Positions 1 to 9,476 of a stretch of 64,000 nucleotides of DNA are shown one piece after another. Position 1 is the first letter of the stretch, and each line of letters begins with the position of its first letter. The stretch comes from Saprospiraceae bacterium (lineage in GTDB: Bacteria > Bacteroidota > Bacteroidia > Chitinophagales > Saprospiraceae): the NCBI GenBank assembly GCA_028280415.1, contig JANQLV010000040.1, positions 47,411 to 111,410 on the forward strand. The letters run 5' to 3'. Under the pieces are notes generated by a model. That model ran no database searches, was not told the origin of the DNA, and saw only the letters and a list, made by a program, of their open reading frames with translations. The position numbers and the translations under genes are program-made.

Positions 1-245
1 AGGCATAGCCCCGAAGTGCCGAGTGCGGTTTTAAATAAAAAATGACTTAACAGATTTGAAGTCCCGTCAAAGGTATGAGTACGTCCGAGATCACTGAAAT
101 AATTATAAAAAAAGTCGTACTGTTCAAGCCCCCGATTATGAATCGTTCCGCCCGGATATACCAGCATTGCCAGTATTGTCAAAATAAAAAATAAAACAGC
201 TGCAAAAATTCCCAATCTAAAAAACAGTAATCGCCAATCACTCAT
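1..245 (-). CDS. DUF998-like multi-pass membrane protein, 3' part cut by window edge
   Basis: Partial: 81 codons are visible from an ATG at 245 and the reading frame stays open to base 1. The first 30 residues form a strongly hydrophobic segment (MSDWRLLFFRLGIFAAVLFF and onward). An extracytoplasmic-looking stretch follows, with a YNYFSDLGRT motif and then NLLSHFLF at the start of a second membrane helix. The early Y-F-S-D-L-G motif after the first helix is what I know from DUF998-type integral membrane proteins of unknown function. It lies 75 bp downstream of the alpha-2-macroglobulin gene on the same strand and could be co-transcribed with it, although an inverted repeat sits between them. 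Function is unknown; the family call is tentative because most of the protein is missing. Confidence 0.55.
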   Translation of the reverse strand, partial: MSDWRLLFFRLGIFAAVLFFILTILAMLVYPGGTIHNRGLEQYDFFYNYFSDLGRTHTFDGTSNLLSHFLFKTALGTSGLC

Positions 246-270
246 GTCATTTGGGTTTTAGGATTAAGTA

Positions 271-305
271 TCAGGATTTAGATAATATTGATACCTAAAT
301 CCTGA
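271..305. repeat. inverted repeat between the alpha-2-macroglobulin and DUF998-like genes
   Basis: Eleven-base arms at 271-281 (tcaggatttag) and 295-305 (ctaaatcctga) flank a 13-base loop. There is no U-run on the minus-strand side, so it is a poor intrinsic terminator. It could be an mRNA-stabilising or processing hairpin. Confidence 0.4.
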
Positions 306-320
306 CAACTCTTGCCTATA

Positions 321-3300
321 TCATATTTCTCCGGGTTCTACAACCTCTACCCATTTACCGGGCTTTCGAGCATTTACTTTATTATCGTACATAGCTTCTG
401 CCGAAACCGAAGGCATGTAGAATCTTCCTTTATAGGCGGCATTCAACTGAATACGGAACACCTTGGATCTTCCATGCGCCGCACCGTAATAGGTATACAC
501 CCTATCGTCGCGAATATCCTGATAAATCGGCTGGTCTCCCTTTTGGAAGTTCCCAACATTTGACATCCGGGTATTCATAATTTCCCAGCCTGAGGGGAAA
601 ATCTGACTTAGAGCCATTTCTTTGTGATAATAATTTCGTGTATCCTTATTCGTCACTGTAACCTCGGCAATAAAGTCGGTCCCCTGTTCTATTGTCGCCG
701 GATCGATCTTGTTACCATTAGTCGACAGATAGGCAACCGACAATTTCATATTCCTGGATACTTCCGTCTGATCACCTACTGCAGGTTGTCCCCTTAATAC
801 CAGTTTAGCGTAAATGATCCCCGCACTGGAATTTTTCACTTTCACCGTATTATCATTTCGTTTGCTCACATCCATATCAACCAAACTGATCGGTTTCTGC
901 GTTCCCATTTCTATTTCCTGACCATTACCCAGTTGATAGATATAACGCAATTCTTCTGACAATTTATTGGATGCCGCAAATTTACCCATAGCATTTAAAG
1001 AATAGGCAATAGCCTGGGTATTATACCAGCGATTCTCATCAAGCCTCTCCGCGATCGTCTTGGCCATCACTGCGGCCGGTTTCATCTGCCCCAGTTCGAG
1101 CATTGTTTCCAAAATCATAGCCTGATCTCTGAGCCTGGAGCCAAAAGTATAAGAAAGCTCTACGTAATCGTCAATATCAGTGGTCAGATTCTGAGCGATT
1201 TGATTCGCTGCTTCTCCTTTTCCAGCGAGCGCATAAGCCGCCGCAAGTCTCCAGCGGGTAGAATTATTGAGGTCTTTTTGTTCTCTCAGCCGGTTCATCG
1301 CCCCTAGCTCAGGTTCTCCGGCCAAGGCCAGCGTATACAAGCGATAAGCTTGCTGGAAAGCATAATTGCCATAATAGTAATTTTCGTATTTATCACGCTG
1401 CCGCCAGCTTCTGGCTGATTTTTTCTGATTTTCCAGCCATTTGTTTAGAACGATTGCCGGTACATCATAACCCTTATTTTTAGCTTCCAATAAAAAATGT
1501 CCGGCATAGGTACTTCCCCAGGGATTCGAATAAGTACTACCTGGCCAGTAGGAAAAGCCTCCATCGCCTCGTTGAAACTTTCTCAATCTCTGTATCCCGG
1601 CTTCGATATTATAATCAATTTCCCTTTTCATCTTGTCATCGATCTCCATCAGCTCGCTTACATAGAGTTGCGGAAAGACAGATGAAGTAGTCTGTTCCAC
1701 ACAACCATGCGGGTAACGAATCAGATAATGGGTCCGCTTGTCCAGATTAAATGGTGGAATATTGGAAACCTCCAGACGGGCACTATTGGTACCGGAGATA
1801 CCGGTCAGGTTGAAAGCCTTGTCCCACATTTCGCCCGGTTGCAATACTTCTGCATATACATCGGTAACGACCGGATTAGGATTGCGAATATCGATTTCTA
1901 TTTCCTGGGTAGCTGTTTCTCCCCCTCCGGTTGCCGTGATCTTAAATTTGGCTATACCAATCAATTCCGGTACTTCAAGATCAAACTCCGCAATTTTATC
2001 CCCGATTCTGGAAAAAGAAAGACGCCGGGTATTTCCACCGGCAAAGCGAATTTTACCAGTTGTTTCTTCTACTTCAATCGTAACATTTTTCACTTTATCC
2101 TCCATAGCAAATACATTGACCGGCATTTTCAGTGTTTCGCCAGGGCCAAGAACTCGCGGTAATGTTGCCAGTACCATTAGCGGTTTTCTAACCGGAGTGG
2201 TTTTTTCAGCATTACCATAAGCACCTTTATGAGAAGCCACGACCATTGTTCGAACCGAGCCTACATAATTGGGCATGATGAATTCATGCTTTTGCTTTTT
2301 GCCTTTTTTCAAATGAAAAGGACCAAAATGCTTAACTACGGGCTTGAAACGGTTAGCCTTTTCCGGGCCACCTTTATCAACTGCCGCCGCATCTCCTCCA
2401 ATACTCAACAGCTTCTCAATCGTACCACCGGAAGCTCCCAATACCTGATCATAGATATCCCAGGTTTTTACACCAAGTGCTTCACGTGCGTAAAAAACAT
2501 CCCAGGGATTCGGTGTTTTAAATCTGGTTAAATCCAGCAAACCATCATCCACCACTGCGAGGGTATAAGTCATCTCCCGGCCATCTGCTTCACTTACTTC
2601 TATACTTACTTTTTCTTCCGGTTTCAATACTTCTGCCATCTTTATTTCCGGCTGCAAGATGGTGTTAGGGTCTTTGATATGTATCGGTATGACACCATAC
2701 ATTCGAATTGGCAGATCATTTTTAGTCTGGCCATGTGCCTGAACCAGGGTCACGTTGGCATAAACGGTCGGTGCCATTCCCCCTTCCGCCTTGAACTTAA
2801 ATTTTGTTTCTTCGGCATCGGCATTGATCCAATAGCTATCCAGGACTTTGGAACCATTTTCAATAGAAACCAATATCCTCCCGCCTGCACTACTCGGAAT
2901 TCTCAATTCAACTTCATCCCCAACATTGTAATTCTGCTTATCCGATGAAAAAGAAAGCATTGCCGCCGCTTTGCGATGTTGATTTTTATCTTCTCCATAC
3001 CAGGGGTATCCAGCGTAGAAATAGTCGCCTGAACAATGTCCGCTTTCTTCATCACAAACTCTGACCAGATAATAGCCCCATCCATTCACTTTCACATCCC
3101 AATCTGCTATCCCGCCTGTATTGGTCGTAATGGTTGCAGTCTCCAGTGCATTAAAATGATTACTGGAATTAAACTTACTAACGTTTGATCGATTGCTTTC
3201 CCACCACCATCTCCATACGGAGCGATAAACTCCGACTTTCAGCTTCCTATTTCCAAGTGGATTACCTTCCTGATCTACCGCAGCAACTTGCAGTGTTCCT

Positions 3301-5921
3301 CCTTTTTCTACATCGATTCTTTTTCTGCCATAGCGGTTTTTGGGAATAGAAATTCCAGCATAGCTCTCAAAGGGGCTATAATTTACGGAGAAATTATCTT
3401 CGCTAAAACCGCCTCCTTTTTCAAATGCCCTGATCCGGAAACTCGCACGCATTTTTCCGGGTAAAAATTTATTTCCCCTAAAATCAGTCTCTACCTGAGC
3501 ATATCCGTTTTCATCTACCGGATCATCAAATAATGCCGTATATTCCGAATCAATCTTTCGGGCAGGATCGTCAAATTCAAAATCACGAAACTTCGAAAAT
3601 CTTGTATTGATTGCAGACAGTTTCATTTCAATTTTAGAACGAAGACTTCTGGCCGGAGCGCCGTGTAACCAATTGACTTGTAAATCGGATTTCAGTGGCA
3701 TGTCTTTAACAGATAGCTCTTCTTCGCCAAAACCCAGATTGATTTTTAAGCGATTGGGTTTAACGGTCTCTATTTTTAAATTTTTCGTAAATGTGGCACC
3801 TCCCAATTGAACTCTCGCACGCCAGTTTCCGGTTCCATCATCCTGTTTAGTAGCAACTGCCAGGGGATAAACGCCATTGACATTATCGGTAGTTGTAAAC
3901 TTCTGGTAAAGTTGATTACGCGCATCGTACAACTCGAAAATCAGGGGGTGGTTTTCCGGAAGCTTATCCAGTTTATCTTCGAGTACAAAATTCAGGTACA
4001 AGGAATCACCTGGACGCCATACCCCCCGTTCTCCGTAAATAAAGCCTTTAATACCTTCCTGCGCTTTAGTCCCGGTTACGTCAAACTTGCTCAAAGAAAG
4101 TGCATTATTATCCATTAATTTTAAATAACCCTTATCCGTTCCCTGCTTGGCGATGACAACAAATGGTTCATCCTCTTCCTGCAAATCAATAACAGCAGCT
4201 CCCTGTCCATCCGTTTTAACAGTTTTCAAAAGCTGCTGCTGGTAATTGTAGATTTCCAGATCAATTGCCGATACACCCTCTGTAGTTCTCAAGTCTGTAA
4301 CATGAAACATGATCTTGCGATCCGTTCCCTGTTTGGCAATAATTCCAAGATTAGAAGCAACGACATTCCGGCTTACATAATGATGACTACCATAGTAAGC
4401 AGAATAACAAGGGTTTTCCCGGTGATCATAACTGAAGCCATCATAATATCCCCGATAGCCATAATAGCCATAGTTCAGGATAGATTGTTTTCGGGTCTGA
4501 TCTTCAAAGGGATCCTTAAGGGCTTGAAATTCATCTGTATTCGTATCCGTCCCGCAGTTGTAAGAAGTGTATTCCTGTCTGAAACCAATTCGCACCTGAT
4601 AAATCGCATTGGGATCTTGTTCAATAAGTGTACTTAGATCAAGTGCATAACGTGTCCATCCAAAACGATTACCGGAAGTGTTCAGTGTATTCAATTTGAT
4701 TTGTTTCTGCACTTCTATATTACCCACTCTGTTCAACTGATAGTCATTTCCGCTATCTAGTTGGCTGGTTTGTAAAAATTGCAAGATGTTATTATTATAG
4801 ATTTTAAAAATCTCGACATCAATGGCATTAAGGTTAATAGCATCAAAAGGGAAAGTCAAACCCGTAGAGTTGGGAAGGATTACTCCATTTCCGACTAGTC
4901 GAATGGCGGGTTTGGGTTCTTCGAAATGCACCATTTCTTCCAGACGTTTTTTCAAAGCAATTCCCCCGGCATTTTTCAAGCCTGTTTCTATGGTAATTTT
5001 GCGTTCACCGCTCAGGCGTTGAGCCGGATATACCCGCAATTGATTACCGTCAACCTGAAAGCGCAATTGTCCATTATAGCCTCCAATCGTAAGTAAACCC
5101 TTGAAATCCTGAGATTTGGAAATGGGATCAGAGAAATGAATCAGGGCATATTGCTCATTGTCCTGAATGACCTGGGTAGACATCACTTTGAAGTTGTTTA
5201 ATCCGGGTACGATAAATTTATCATCATCTTTGACATTTACGTCCAGAGCCGAACCATTCCACATGACCATAAGTTCAGCATCTTCTTCGGTCCGTTTAAT
5301 ATTTTCGATAAAAAAGCGATGTTCATTTTGCTTACTTGCATGTTCCCAGCGGATCACCGGTTCTTGTCCCGACAGCTTTACTTTCAGGATTTTCTCAACG
5401 TCTTTTTCATCTGCAATATCGTAAGTAGTGATAATGCCACTTAATCTTTGGTTTTTGGTATCCGCAGGATCAATACCTTGTAAACCTCTGAAGCTCACGC
5501 TAAAGTTTTGCTCCTTGGTTTTGAAACTAAATTCAAACTTTTCCGCATCCCTGGGAAGGGTTTTATACAATTTTTCCAGGTTTACAGTACCGATAAAGGC
5601 TTTATTGGCATCGAGGTATTCACTAGGAGTAAAACGAATTGTTCGATCATCCTCCCAGACTGCATTTCCTTTAATCCGGGGTCGAAAACTGATCACACCA
5701 TCTTCCACCTCGGCACCGATTTGTTCGGTAGAAATGAGATTACTGGTGAAACGTACTTTGACTGAGGCGGCCTTTGAGATTTCACCGGAGGTATAGGCAT
5801 AAATAAATGCATTCAGACTAGTCGGCATATCCGTAACCGCCTGTTGTTGCTTGCAGCCAAGTACCAATAGAAAGGAAAAAAGGATACTTAGCCGGGATAA
5901 AATTTGAATTTGGTTTTGCAT
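321..5921 (-). CDS. bacterial alpha-2-macroglobulin family lipoprotein
   Basis: An 1866-residue envelope protein of the bacterial alpha-2-macroglobulin (YfhM-like) family. These are thought to trap proteases in the periplasm and protect the cell. The N-terminus is a lipoprotein signal with lipobox LVLGC and Cys23 as the lipidated residue. A series of macroglobulin-type beta domains follows. The thioester motif is intact: PHGCVEQT with Cys1407 and Gln1410, followed by the alpha-helical thioester domain (for example QRGDGGFSYWPG). Length is typical of the family. An unusual Tyr/Gly-rich insertion (NYGYYGYRGYYDG and on) lies near residue 480. In many bacteria this gene is paired with pbpC, but here the downstream neighbour is a DUF998-like membrane protein. 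The ATG at 5921 fits the signal peptide. Confidence 0.93.
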   Translation of the reverse strand: MQNQIQILSRLSILFSFLLVLGCKQQQAVTDMPTSLNAFIYAYTSGEISKAASVKVRFTSNLISTEQIGAEVEDGVISFRPRIKGNAVWEDDRTIRFTPSEYLDANKAFIGTVNLEKLYKTLPRDAEKFEFSFKTKEQNFSVSFRGLQGIDPADTKNQRLSGIITTYDIADEKDVEKILKVKLSGQEPVIRWEHASKQNEHRFFIENIKRTEEDAELMVMWNGSALDVNVKDDDKFIVPGLNNFKVMSTQVIQDNEQYALIHFSDPISKSQDFKGLLTIGGYNGQLRFQVDGNQLRVYPAQRLSGERKITIETGLKNAGGIALKKRLEEMVHFEEPKPAIRLVGNGVILPNSTGLTFPFDAINLNAIDVEIFKIYNNNILQFLQTSQLDSGNDYQLNRVGNIEVQKQIKLNTLNTSGNRFGWTRYALDLSTLIEQDPNAIYQVRIGFRQEYTSYNCGTDTNTDEFQALKDPFEDQTRKQSILNYGYYGYRGYYDGFSYDHRENPCYSAYYGSHHYVSRNVVASNLGIIAKQGTDRKIMFHVTDLRTTEGVSAIDLEIYNYQQQLLKTVKTDGQGAAVIDLQEEDEPFVVIAKQGTDKGYLKLMDNNALSLSKFDVTGTKAQEGIKGFIYGERGVWRPGDSLYLNFVLEDKLDKLPENHPLIFELYDARNQLYQKFTTTDNVNGVYPLAVATKQDDGTGNWRARVQLGGATFTKNLKIETVKPNRLKINLGFGEEELSVKDMPLKSDLQVNWLHGAPARSLRSKIEMKLSAINTRFSKFRDFEFDDPARKIDSEYTALFDDPVDENGYAQVETDFRGNKFLPGKMRASFRIRAFEKGGGFSEDNFSVNYSPFESYAGISIPKNRYGRKRIDVEKGGTLQVAAVDQEGNPLGNRKLKVGVYRSVWRWWWESNRSNVSKFNSSNHFNALETATITTNTGGIADWDVKVNGWGYYLVRVCDEESGHCSGDYFYAGYPWYGEDKNQHRKAAAMLSFSSDKQNYNVGDEVELRIPSSAGGRILVSIENGSKVLDSYWINADAEETKFKFKAEGGMAPTVYANVTLVQAHGQTKNDLPIRMYGVIPIHIKDPNTILQPEIKMAEVLKPEEKVSIEVSEADGREMTYTLAVVDDGLLDLTRFKTPNPWDVFYAREALGVKTWDIYDQVLGASGGTIEKLLSIGGDAAAVDKGGPEKANRFKPVVKHFGPFHLKKGKKQKHEFIMPNYVGSVRTMVVASHKGAYGNAEKTTPVRKPLMVLATLPRVLGPGETLKMPVNVFAMEDKVKNVTIEVEETTGKIRFAGGNTRRLSFSRIGDKIAEFDLEVPELIGIAKFKITATGGGETATQEIEIDIRNPNPVVTDVYAEVLQPGEMWDKAFNLTGISGTNSARLEVSNIPPFNLDKRTHYLIRYPHGCVEQTTSSVFPQLYVSELMEIDDKMKREIDYNIEAGIQRLRKFQRGDGGFSYWPGSTYSNPWGSTYAGHFLLEAKNKGYDVPAIVLNKWLENQKKSARSWRQRDKYENYYYGNYAFQQAYRLYTLALAGEPELGAMNRLREQKDLNNSTRWRLAAAYALAGKGEAANQIAQNLTTDIDDYVELSYTFGSRLRDQAMILETMLELGQMKPAAVMAKTIAERLDENRWYNTQAIAYSLNAMGKFAASNKLSEELRYIYQLGNGQEIEMGTQKPISLVDMDVSKRNDNTVKVKNSSAGIIYAKLVLRGQPAVGDQTEVSRNMKLSVAYLSTNGNKIDPATIEQGTDFIAEVTVTNKDTRNYYHKEMALSQIFPSGWEIMNTRMSNVGNFQKGDQPIYQDIRDDRVYTYYGAAHGRSKVFRIQLNAAYKGRFYMPSVSAEAMYDNKVNARKPGKWVEVVEPGEI

Positions 5922-6204
5922 GACAATTTGTTTTTGGCTTCCTGCAGAAAATGGTTGGCTTATCCACAGAGATTTTCCGTCTGGCTTTTAATACGAAAAA
6001 TCAATTTTAAAGATTCTGATTATCAGGTTCAATATCCGTACTTACATTAATATCATGTTGGGGTATTTAACATTCGATGTAGAAAGCTTAATATTCGTAT
6101 AAATCGAGATATTTTTTGAAATGAGGTGTTTTGTTTTCTCCAGTAATGTAAAACTAAGGAAGAATATTAGAAAAACAGAACATATGAGTTAATTTGTGAG
6201 CGAT
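5922..6204. other. non-coding upstream region of the alpha-2-macroglobulin gene
   Basis: An AT-rich stretch between the macroglobulin start and the possible small gene at 6205-6372. I see no convincing ORF or terminator. The promoter for the macroglobulin gene is presumably here, but I could not pick a clear -33/-7 pair. Confidence 0.4.
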
Positions 6205-6372
6205 TCAGTGATCTGTGGTCGATTTGCCACATCTCCCTTTTACGGTGTATTTTTCATTTATTTTTCGCAAAACTTGCTGTTCGCAGGCTATTCCAAATTC
6301 AAAAAGCCCTGCTTGTACTTCCTCCTCTCCCTCGGCCAATTCTACAAAACATCTGGCCTCCTTTTTGCACAT
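6205..6372 (-). CDS. possible 55-aa cysteine-containing small protein
   Basis: A short minus-strand ORF, ATG at 6372 to TGA at 6205. It begins MCKKEARCFVELAEGEEE and contains four cysteines (starts MC, ARC, IAC, GRC). The acidic central stretch followed by a basic C-terminus looks more protein-like than the antisense ORFs in the same region. It has no signal peptide or membrane segment and I do not recognise the family. It lies upstream of, and codirectional with, the alpha-2-macroglobulin gene (283 bp away), divergent from the Lon-domain gene. It may be a real small gene or chance. Confidence 0.35.
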   Translation of the reverse strand: MCKKEARCFVELAEGEEEVQAGLFEFGIACEQQVLRKINEKYTVKGRCGKSTTDH

Positions 6373-6414
6373 ATACAGAAAAACAATGATGTTTAAATAT
6401 CCCTAAAACTTAAA

Positions 6415-6442
6415 TTGAAAATCCCGCGTTTTATTAATTTAG
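6415..6442 (+). promoter_or_regulatory. candidate promoter of the Lon-domain gene
   Basis: TTG at 6415-6417, 17 bases, then TAATTTAG at 6435-6442. This resembles the Bacteroidota TTG-N17-23-TAnnTTTG promoter with one mismatch in the -7 box. It lies about 64 bases upstream of the ATG at 6506. Confidence 0.35.
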
Positions 6443-6505
6443 CAGGCGATTATATTAATCGGCATTATTTTATTCCGGCATTATGAAATTTGAAAAATAA
6501 GATCA

Positions 6506-7138
6506 ATGAAAGACTTTATCCCCTTGTTTCCGCTTAAAATGGTGGTTTTTCCGGATGAAAACCTGAATCTGCACATTTTCGAGCCACGTTATAAGCAGTT
6601 GATTCGGGAGTGCGAACAAAATGGTACAACTTTCGGCGTGCCTGCTTTTATTGATAATAAAATCATGGATTTTGGGACGGAGCTCAAGCTATTAAAAGTG
6701 GAAAAAAGATACGAAAACGGTGAGATGGATATTAGTACCAGAGGGATAGGTATTTTCAAAATCGAGGAATTTTATCGTACAACACCCAATAAATTGTACA
6801 GTGGTGCAGATATCGAGCGATTAATCAGTAATGATGAAGGCGACCCTTCATTATACGAGTTGATCCGTGAAAGTATCGAGGAACTTTTTATCGCACTTAA
6901 TATCAAGAATAATCTCGACATTGATCATACGGAATTTAAAACCTATCACATCGCCCACCATGTCGGGTTTAGCATTGAACAGGAATACAAGTTTTTGTGT
7001 ATGGGGACGGAAAGAGAGCGTCAGGAATATATGATAGATCATATTCAAAAGCTTATTCCGGTCGTGCGAGAAATGGAAAGATTAAAGAAAAGGGCTCAGT
7101 TAAACGGACATTTTAAGAATATTCTACCCTTGAAATGA
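6506..7138 (+). CDS. LON peptidase substrate-binding domain protein
   Basis: A 210-residue cytoplasmic protein consisting of a stand-alone Lon N-terminal (substrate-binding) domain. The signature is at the very N-terminus: IPLFPLKMVVFPDENLNLHI, followed by FEPRYKQLI, exactly as the LON domain begins in Lon and in stand-alone homologues. No ATPase or Ser-Lys protease domain follows, so it is not Lon itself. The C-terminal third is helical and basic. Stand-alone LON-domain proteins are widespread but their role is poorly defined; substrate recognition or adaptor functions have been suggested. It is a single gene, followed by about 430 bp of non-coding DNA. Confidence 0.88.
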   Translation: MKDFIPLFPLKMVVFPDENLNLHIFEPRYKQLIRECEQNGTTFGVPAFIDNKIMDFGTELKLLKVEKRYENGEMDISTRGIGIFKIEEFYRTTPNKLYSGADIERLISNDEGDPSLYELIRESIEELFIALNIKNNLDIDHTEFKTYHIAHHVGFSIEQEYKFLCMGTERERQEYMIDHIQKLIPVVREMERLKKRAQLNGHFKNILPLK

Positions 7139-7574
7139 TACTCATCAGCAGTTAGTCGTTTCCCTTTCCTGCGAAGAGCTGGCTCATTTCAAGTTAGCAG
7201 GCTTCTTATCCCACTTTGCTGCATAAAAAAACCACCCAAGATATCGAGGTGCTTTTGGACCCCTTACTGACATGGTTAGAACGTCCAGATTGGTTTTGGT
7301 AATCTCCTTGTTTCGAAAATCGAAAACCGGACAAGTCAACGGTTGGAGCCCGCCCTACTAACATTCTGAGATGATGTCCTAATAATATAACTGTTGGACC
7401 AAAGCTTATGATACTTGAATGGTATTTTTTGATGATCCTTATGATCATCGGACTTCAAAGGTATTAATATTTTGGTCTATATGCAATGGTTTTTTCACAA
7501 AGCACAATCATTTGATCCATCTCTTTCTAATTTCCTGATTTGCACTATTTTTGTGACAGTTTTGGAAAATAAAT
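7139..7574. other. 436-bp intergenic region without a recognisable gene
   Basis: It contains a perfect short inverted repeat, gatgatc at 7431-7437 and gatcatc at 7443-7449. A TATTTTTG box at 7546-7553 matches the -7 consensus TAnnTTTG and could serve the downstream sulfatase gene, although no good -33 element is properly spaced. An 80-codon minus-strand frame (7206-7448) exists but is basic, low in complexity and unlike any family I know. Confidence 0.4.
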
Positions 7575-9449
7575 ATGAATCGAATCCCTTCAAGTCTGAG
7601 ATATTTTTATCAATTGATACTGCGTCTGGCTTTAGTAATGATTCTTTTCACATTTATCAAAATTATTTTTTACTGGGCTAACTCCAATGCCTTCCCAGCC
7701 ATAAGTTCTGGAAAACTTCTCAACATTTTATTATCCGCTTTAAGGTTCGATCTTTCCGCTGTGGTATATATCAACAGTCTGTTCATATTGTCAAGCTTAA
7801 TTCCTTTTAAAATCCGGGATAACCGAAATTATCAAAGCTTCCAATTGCTGGTTTTCTTATTATTAAACGGGATAGCTCTTATTTTCGAGTGTATTGATAT
7901 CGGCTTTTACCGTTTTGCAAACCGGCGAACGATTGGTAGTGATTTGAATTTATTTCGAAATACCTCCGAGATGATCCCCGGTTTTCTGGCAGAATACTGG
8001 ATTTTGATTCTTTGTTTTATTTGCTTCATATTTTTTTTATTCTTCTTTTGCAAGAAAATAAAAGTTCCTCCCCCAACGCAAAACATAAGCTTTAAAAGCC
8101 AGTTACTCATCTTTTTTTTCGGGATTGGTATTTTTACTATTGCAGCCAGAGGTGGTATTCAATTAAGACCTTTGATGCCATTAAATGCATTGCAATATGT
8201 CGAAGACAGCAGGTTGGCTGCTTTGGTTAATAATACCAGCTTAAACCTGATTTTTTCCACTCAACAACAGTTTTTAGAAAAGAAAAATTACTTCCCCGAC
8301 GAGTTGCAACAAAGCTTGTTTAATACCCAGAAACAATATCATCAAAACCGGAAATTAACATCGAAAAATGTCTTTATAATTGTCCTGGAAAGCTTTGGTG
8401 AAGAACATATCAGTTTTTTCCATCCGGAATTAAATACGACACCTTTTCTGGACTCTTTGATTAAAAAAAGCTTTAGACTAGAACAATCTTATGCCAATGG
8501 ATTGCGATCAACTCAGGGGATCGTTGCTATCAGTACCGGTATTCCCGCGCTGATGCAGTCGCCGCTTATGTTTTCTGCTTATCAAAGTAATCGTATTGAT
8601 GGCTTAGCTGAATTACTAGCCGCTCGCGGTTATAAAACGGCCTTTTTTCACGGTGCCAATCCCGGGTCAATGGCCTTTGAACAGTTTTCTGAAATGGCGG
8701 GTTTTCAGGATTATCACGATCGCAGGCATTTCAATAATGATGTAGAATATGATGGTCAATGGGGAATCTGGGATGAACCCTTCTTTCAGTATGCCCTGAA
8801 GGAAGTAAACCAATACAAGCAGCCCTTTCTGGCCCTGTTTTTTTCACTCACTTCACATCATCCCTATCAAACTCCGGACTGGTTTGAAAAACAATATCCG
8901 GAGATGAGAGGTATCCACCGCAGTATTCGTTATACGGATTATGCTTTGGAATCATTTTTCAAAACGGCCGAGAAAATGCCCTGGTATAAGGAAACAATTT
9001 TTGTAATTACAGCTGATCACAGCGGCGTAAGCGATGATGAATTTTATCAAACCCGCAATGGTAAATACAAAGTCCCTGTCCTCCTTTTTGATCCTCAACA
9101 AATGTTTAGCGGGCTACATTCGGGCATTGCTCAGCAGATAGATATTCAACCTACCATACTTGATTTTCTGGGATATGATGCCCCCTTCAAATCCTATGGA
9201 GAAAGTATGCTGGATAGCATGAGAAACAATCAAATGTTTAACTTCAACAGCGAAGTCTATCAAATTCTGGATGAAAACTCCTTGCTTCTTTTTGACGGGC
9301 AAAAAACAATCGGTCAGTACGATTATCGCAATGATCCTTTTTTAATCAATAAAAAAGACGATTCTAAATCCAATGAGCTTGAAGATCGGCTCAAAGCAAT
9401 TTTACAACAATATCATCGGGAAATGATTGATAATGATTTAGGTAACTAG
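7575..9449 (+). CDS. LtaS-like membrane sulfatase / phosphotransferase
   Basis: A 624-residue inner-membrane protein of the alkaline-phosphatase superfamily with lipoteichoic-acid-synthase architecture. Five N-terminal membrane segments span roughly residues 10-200, followed by an extracytoplasmic sulfatase domain. Catalytic residues can be assigned by comparison with LtaS: Glu272 in VLESFGEE, the nucleophile Thr313 in LRSTQG, and Asp481-His482 in ITADHSG. A diderm has no lipoteichoic acid, so the enzyme more likely transfers phosphoglycerol or a related group to an envelope glycan or lipid. This is an inference from family knowledge. It converges with the PorV/PorQ-family gene, 27 bp away. 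Confidence 0.87.
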   Translation: MNRIPSSLRYFYQLILRLALVMILFTFIKIIFYWANSNAFPAISSGKLLNILLSALRFDLSAVVYINSLFILSSLIPFKIRDNRNYQSFQLLVFLLLNGIALIFECIDIGFYRFANRRTIGSDLNLFRNTSEMIPGFLAEYWILILCFICFIFFLFFFCKKIKVPPPTQNISFKSQLLIFFFGIGIFTIAARGGIQLRPLMPLNALQYVEDSRLAALVNNTSLNLIFSTQQQFLEKKNYFPDELQQSLFNTQKQYHQNRKLTSKNVFIIVLESFGEEHISFFHPELNTTPFLDSLIKKSFRLEQSYANGLRSTQGIVAISTGIPALMQSPLMFSAYQSNRIDGLAELLAARGYKTAFFHGANPGSMAFEQFSEMAGFQDYHDRRHFNNDVEYDGQWGIWDEPFFQYALKEVNQYKQPFLALFFSLTSHHPYQTPDWFEKQYPEMRGIHRSIRYTDYALESFFKTAEKMPWYKETIFVITADHSGVSDDEFYQTRNGKYKVPVLLFDPQQMFSGLHSGIAQQIDIQPTILDFLGYDAPFKSYGESMLDSMRNNQMFNFNSEVYQILDENSLLLFDGQKTIGQYDYRNDPFLINKKDDSKSNELEDRLKAILQQYHREMIDNDLGN

Positions 9450-9476
9450 CTAATCAGGCTTTTGATTCTTATACGA

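Noticed and set aside
7206..7448. 80-codon minus-strand ORF between the Lon-domain gene and the LtaS-like gene
   Set aside because: Composition is basic and Ser-rich, with no recognisable domain, signal or start context. Probably chance, or a decayed remnant that I cannot identify.
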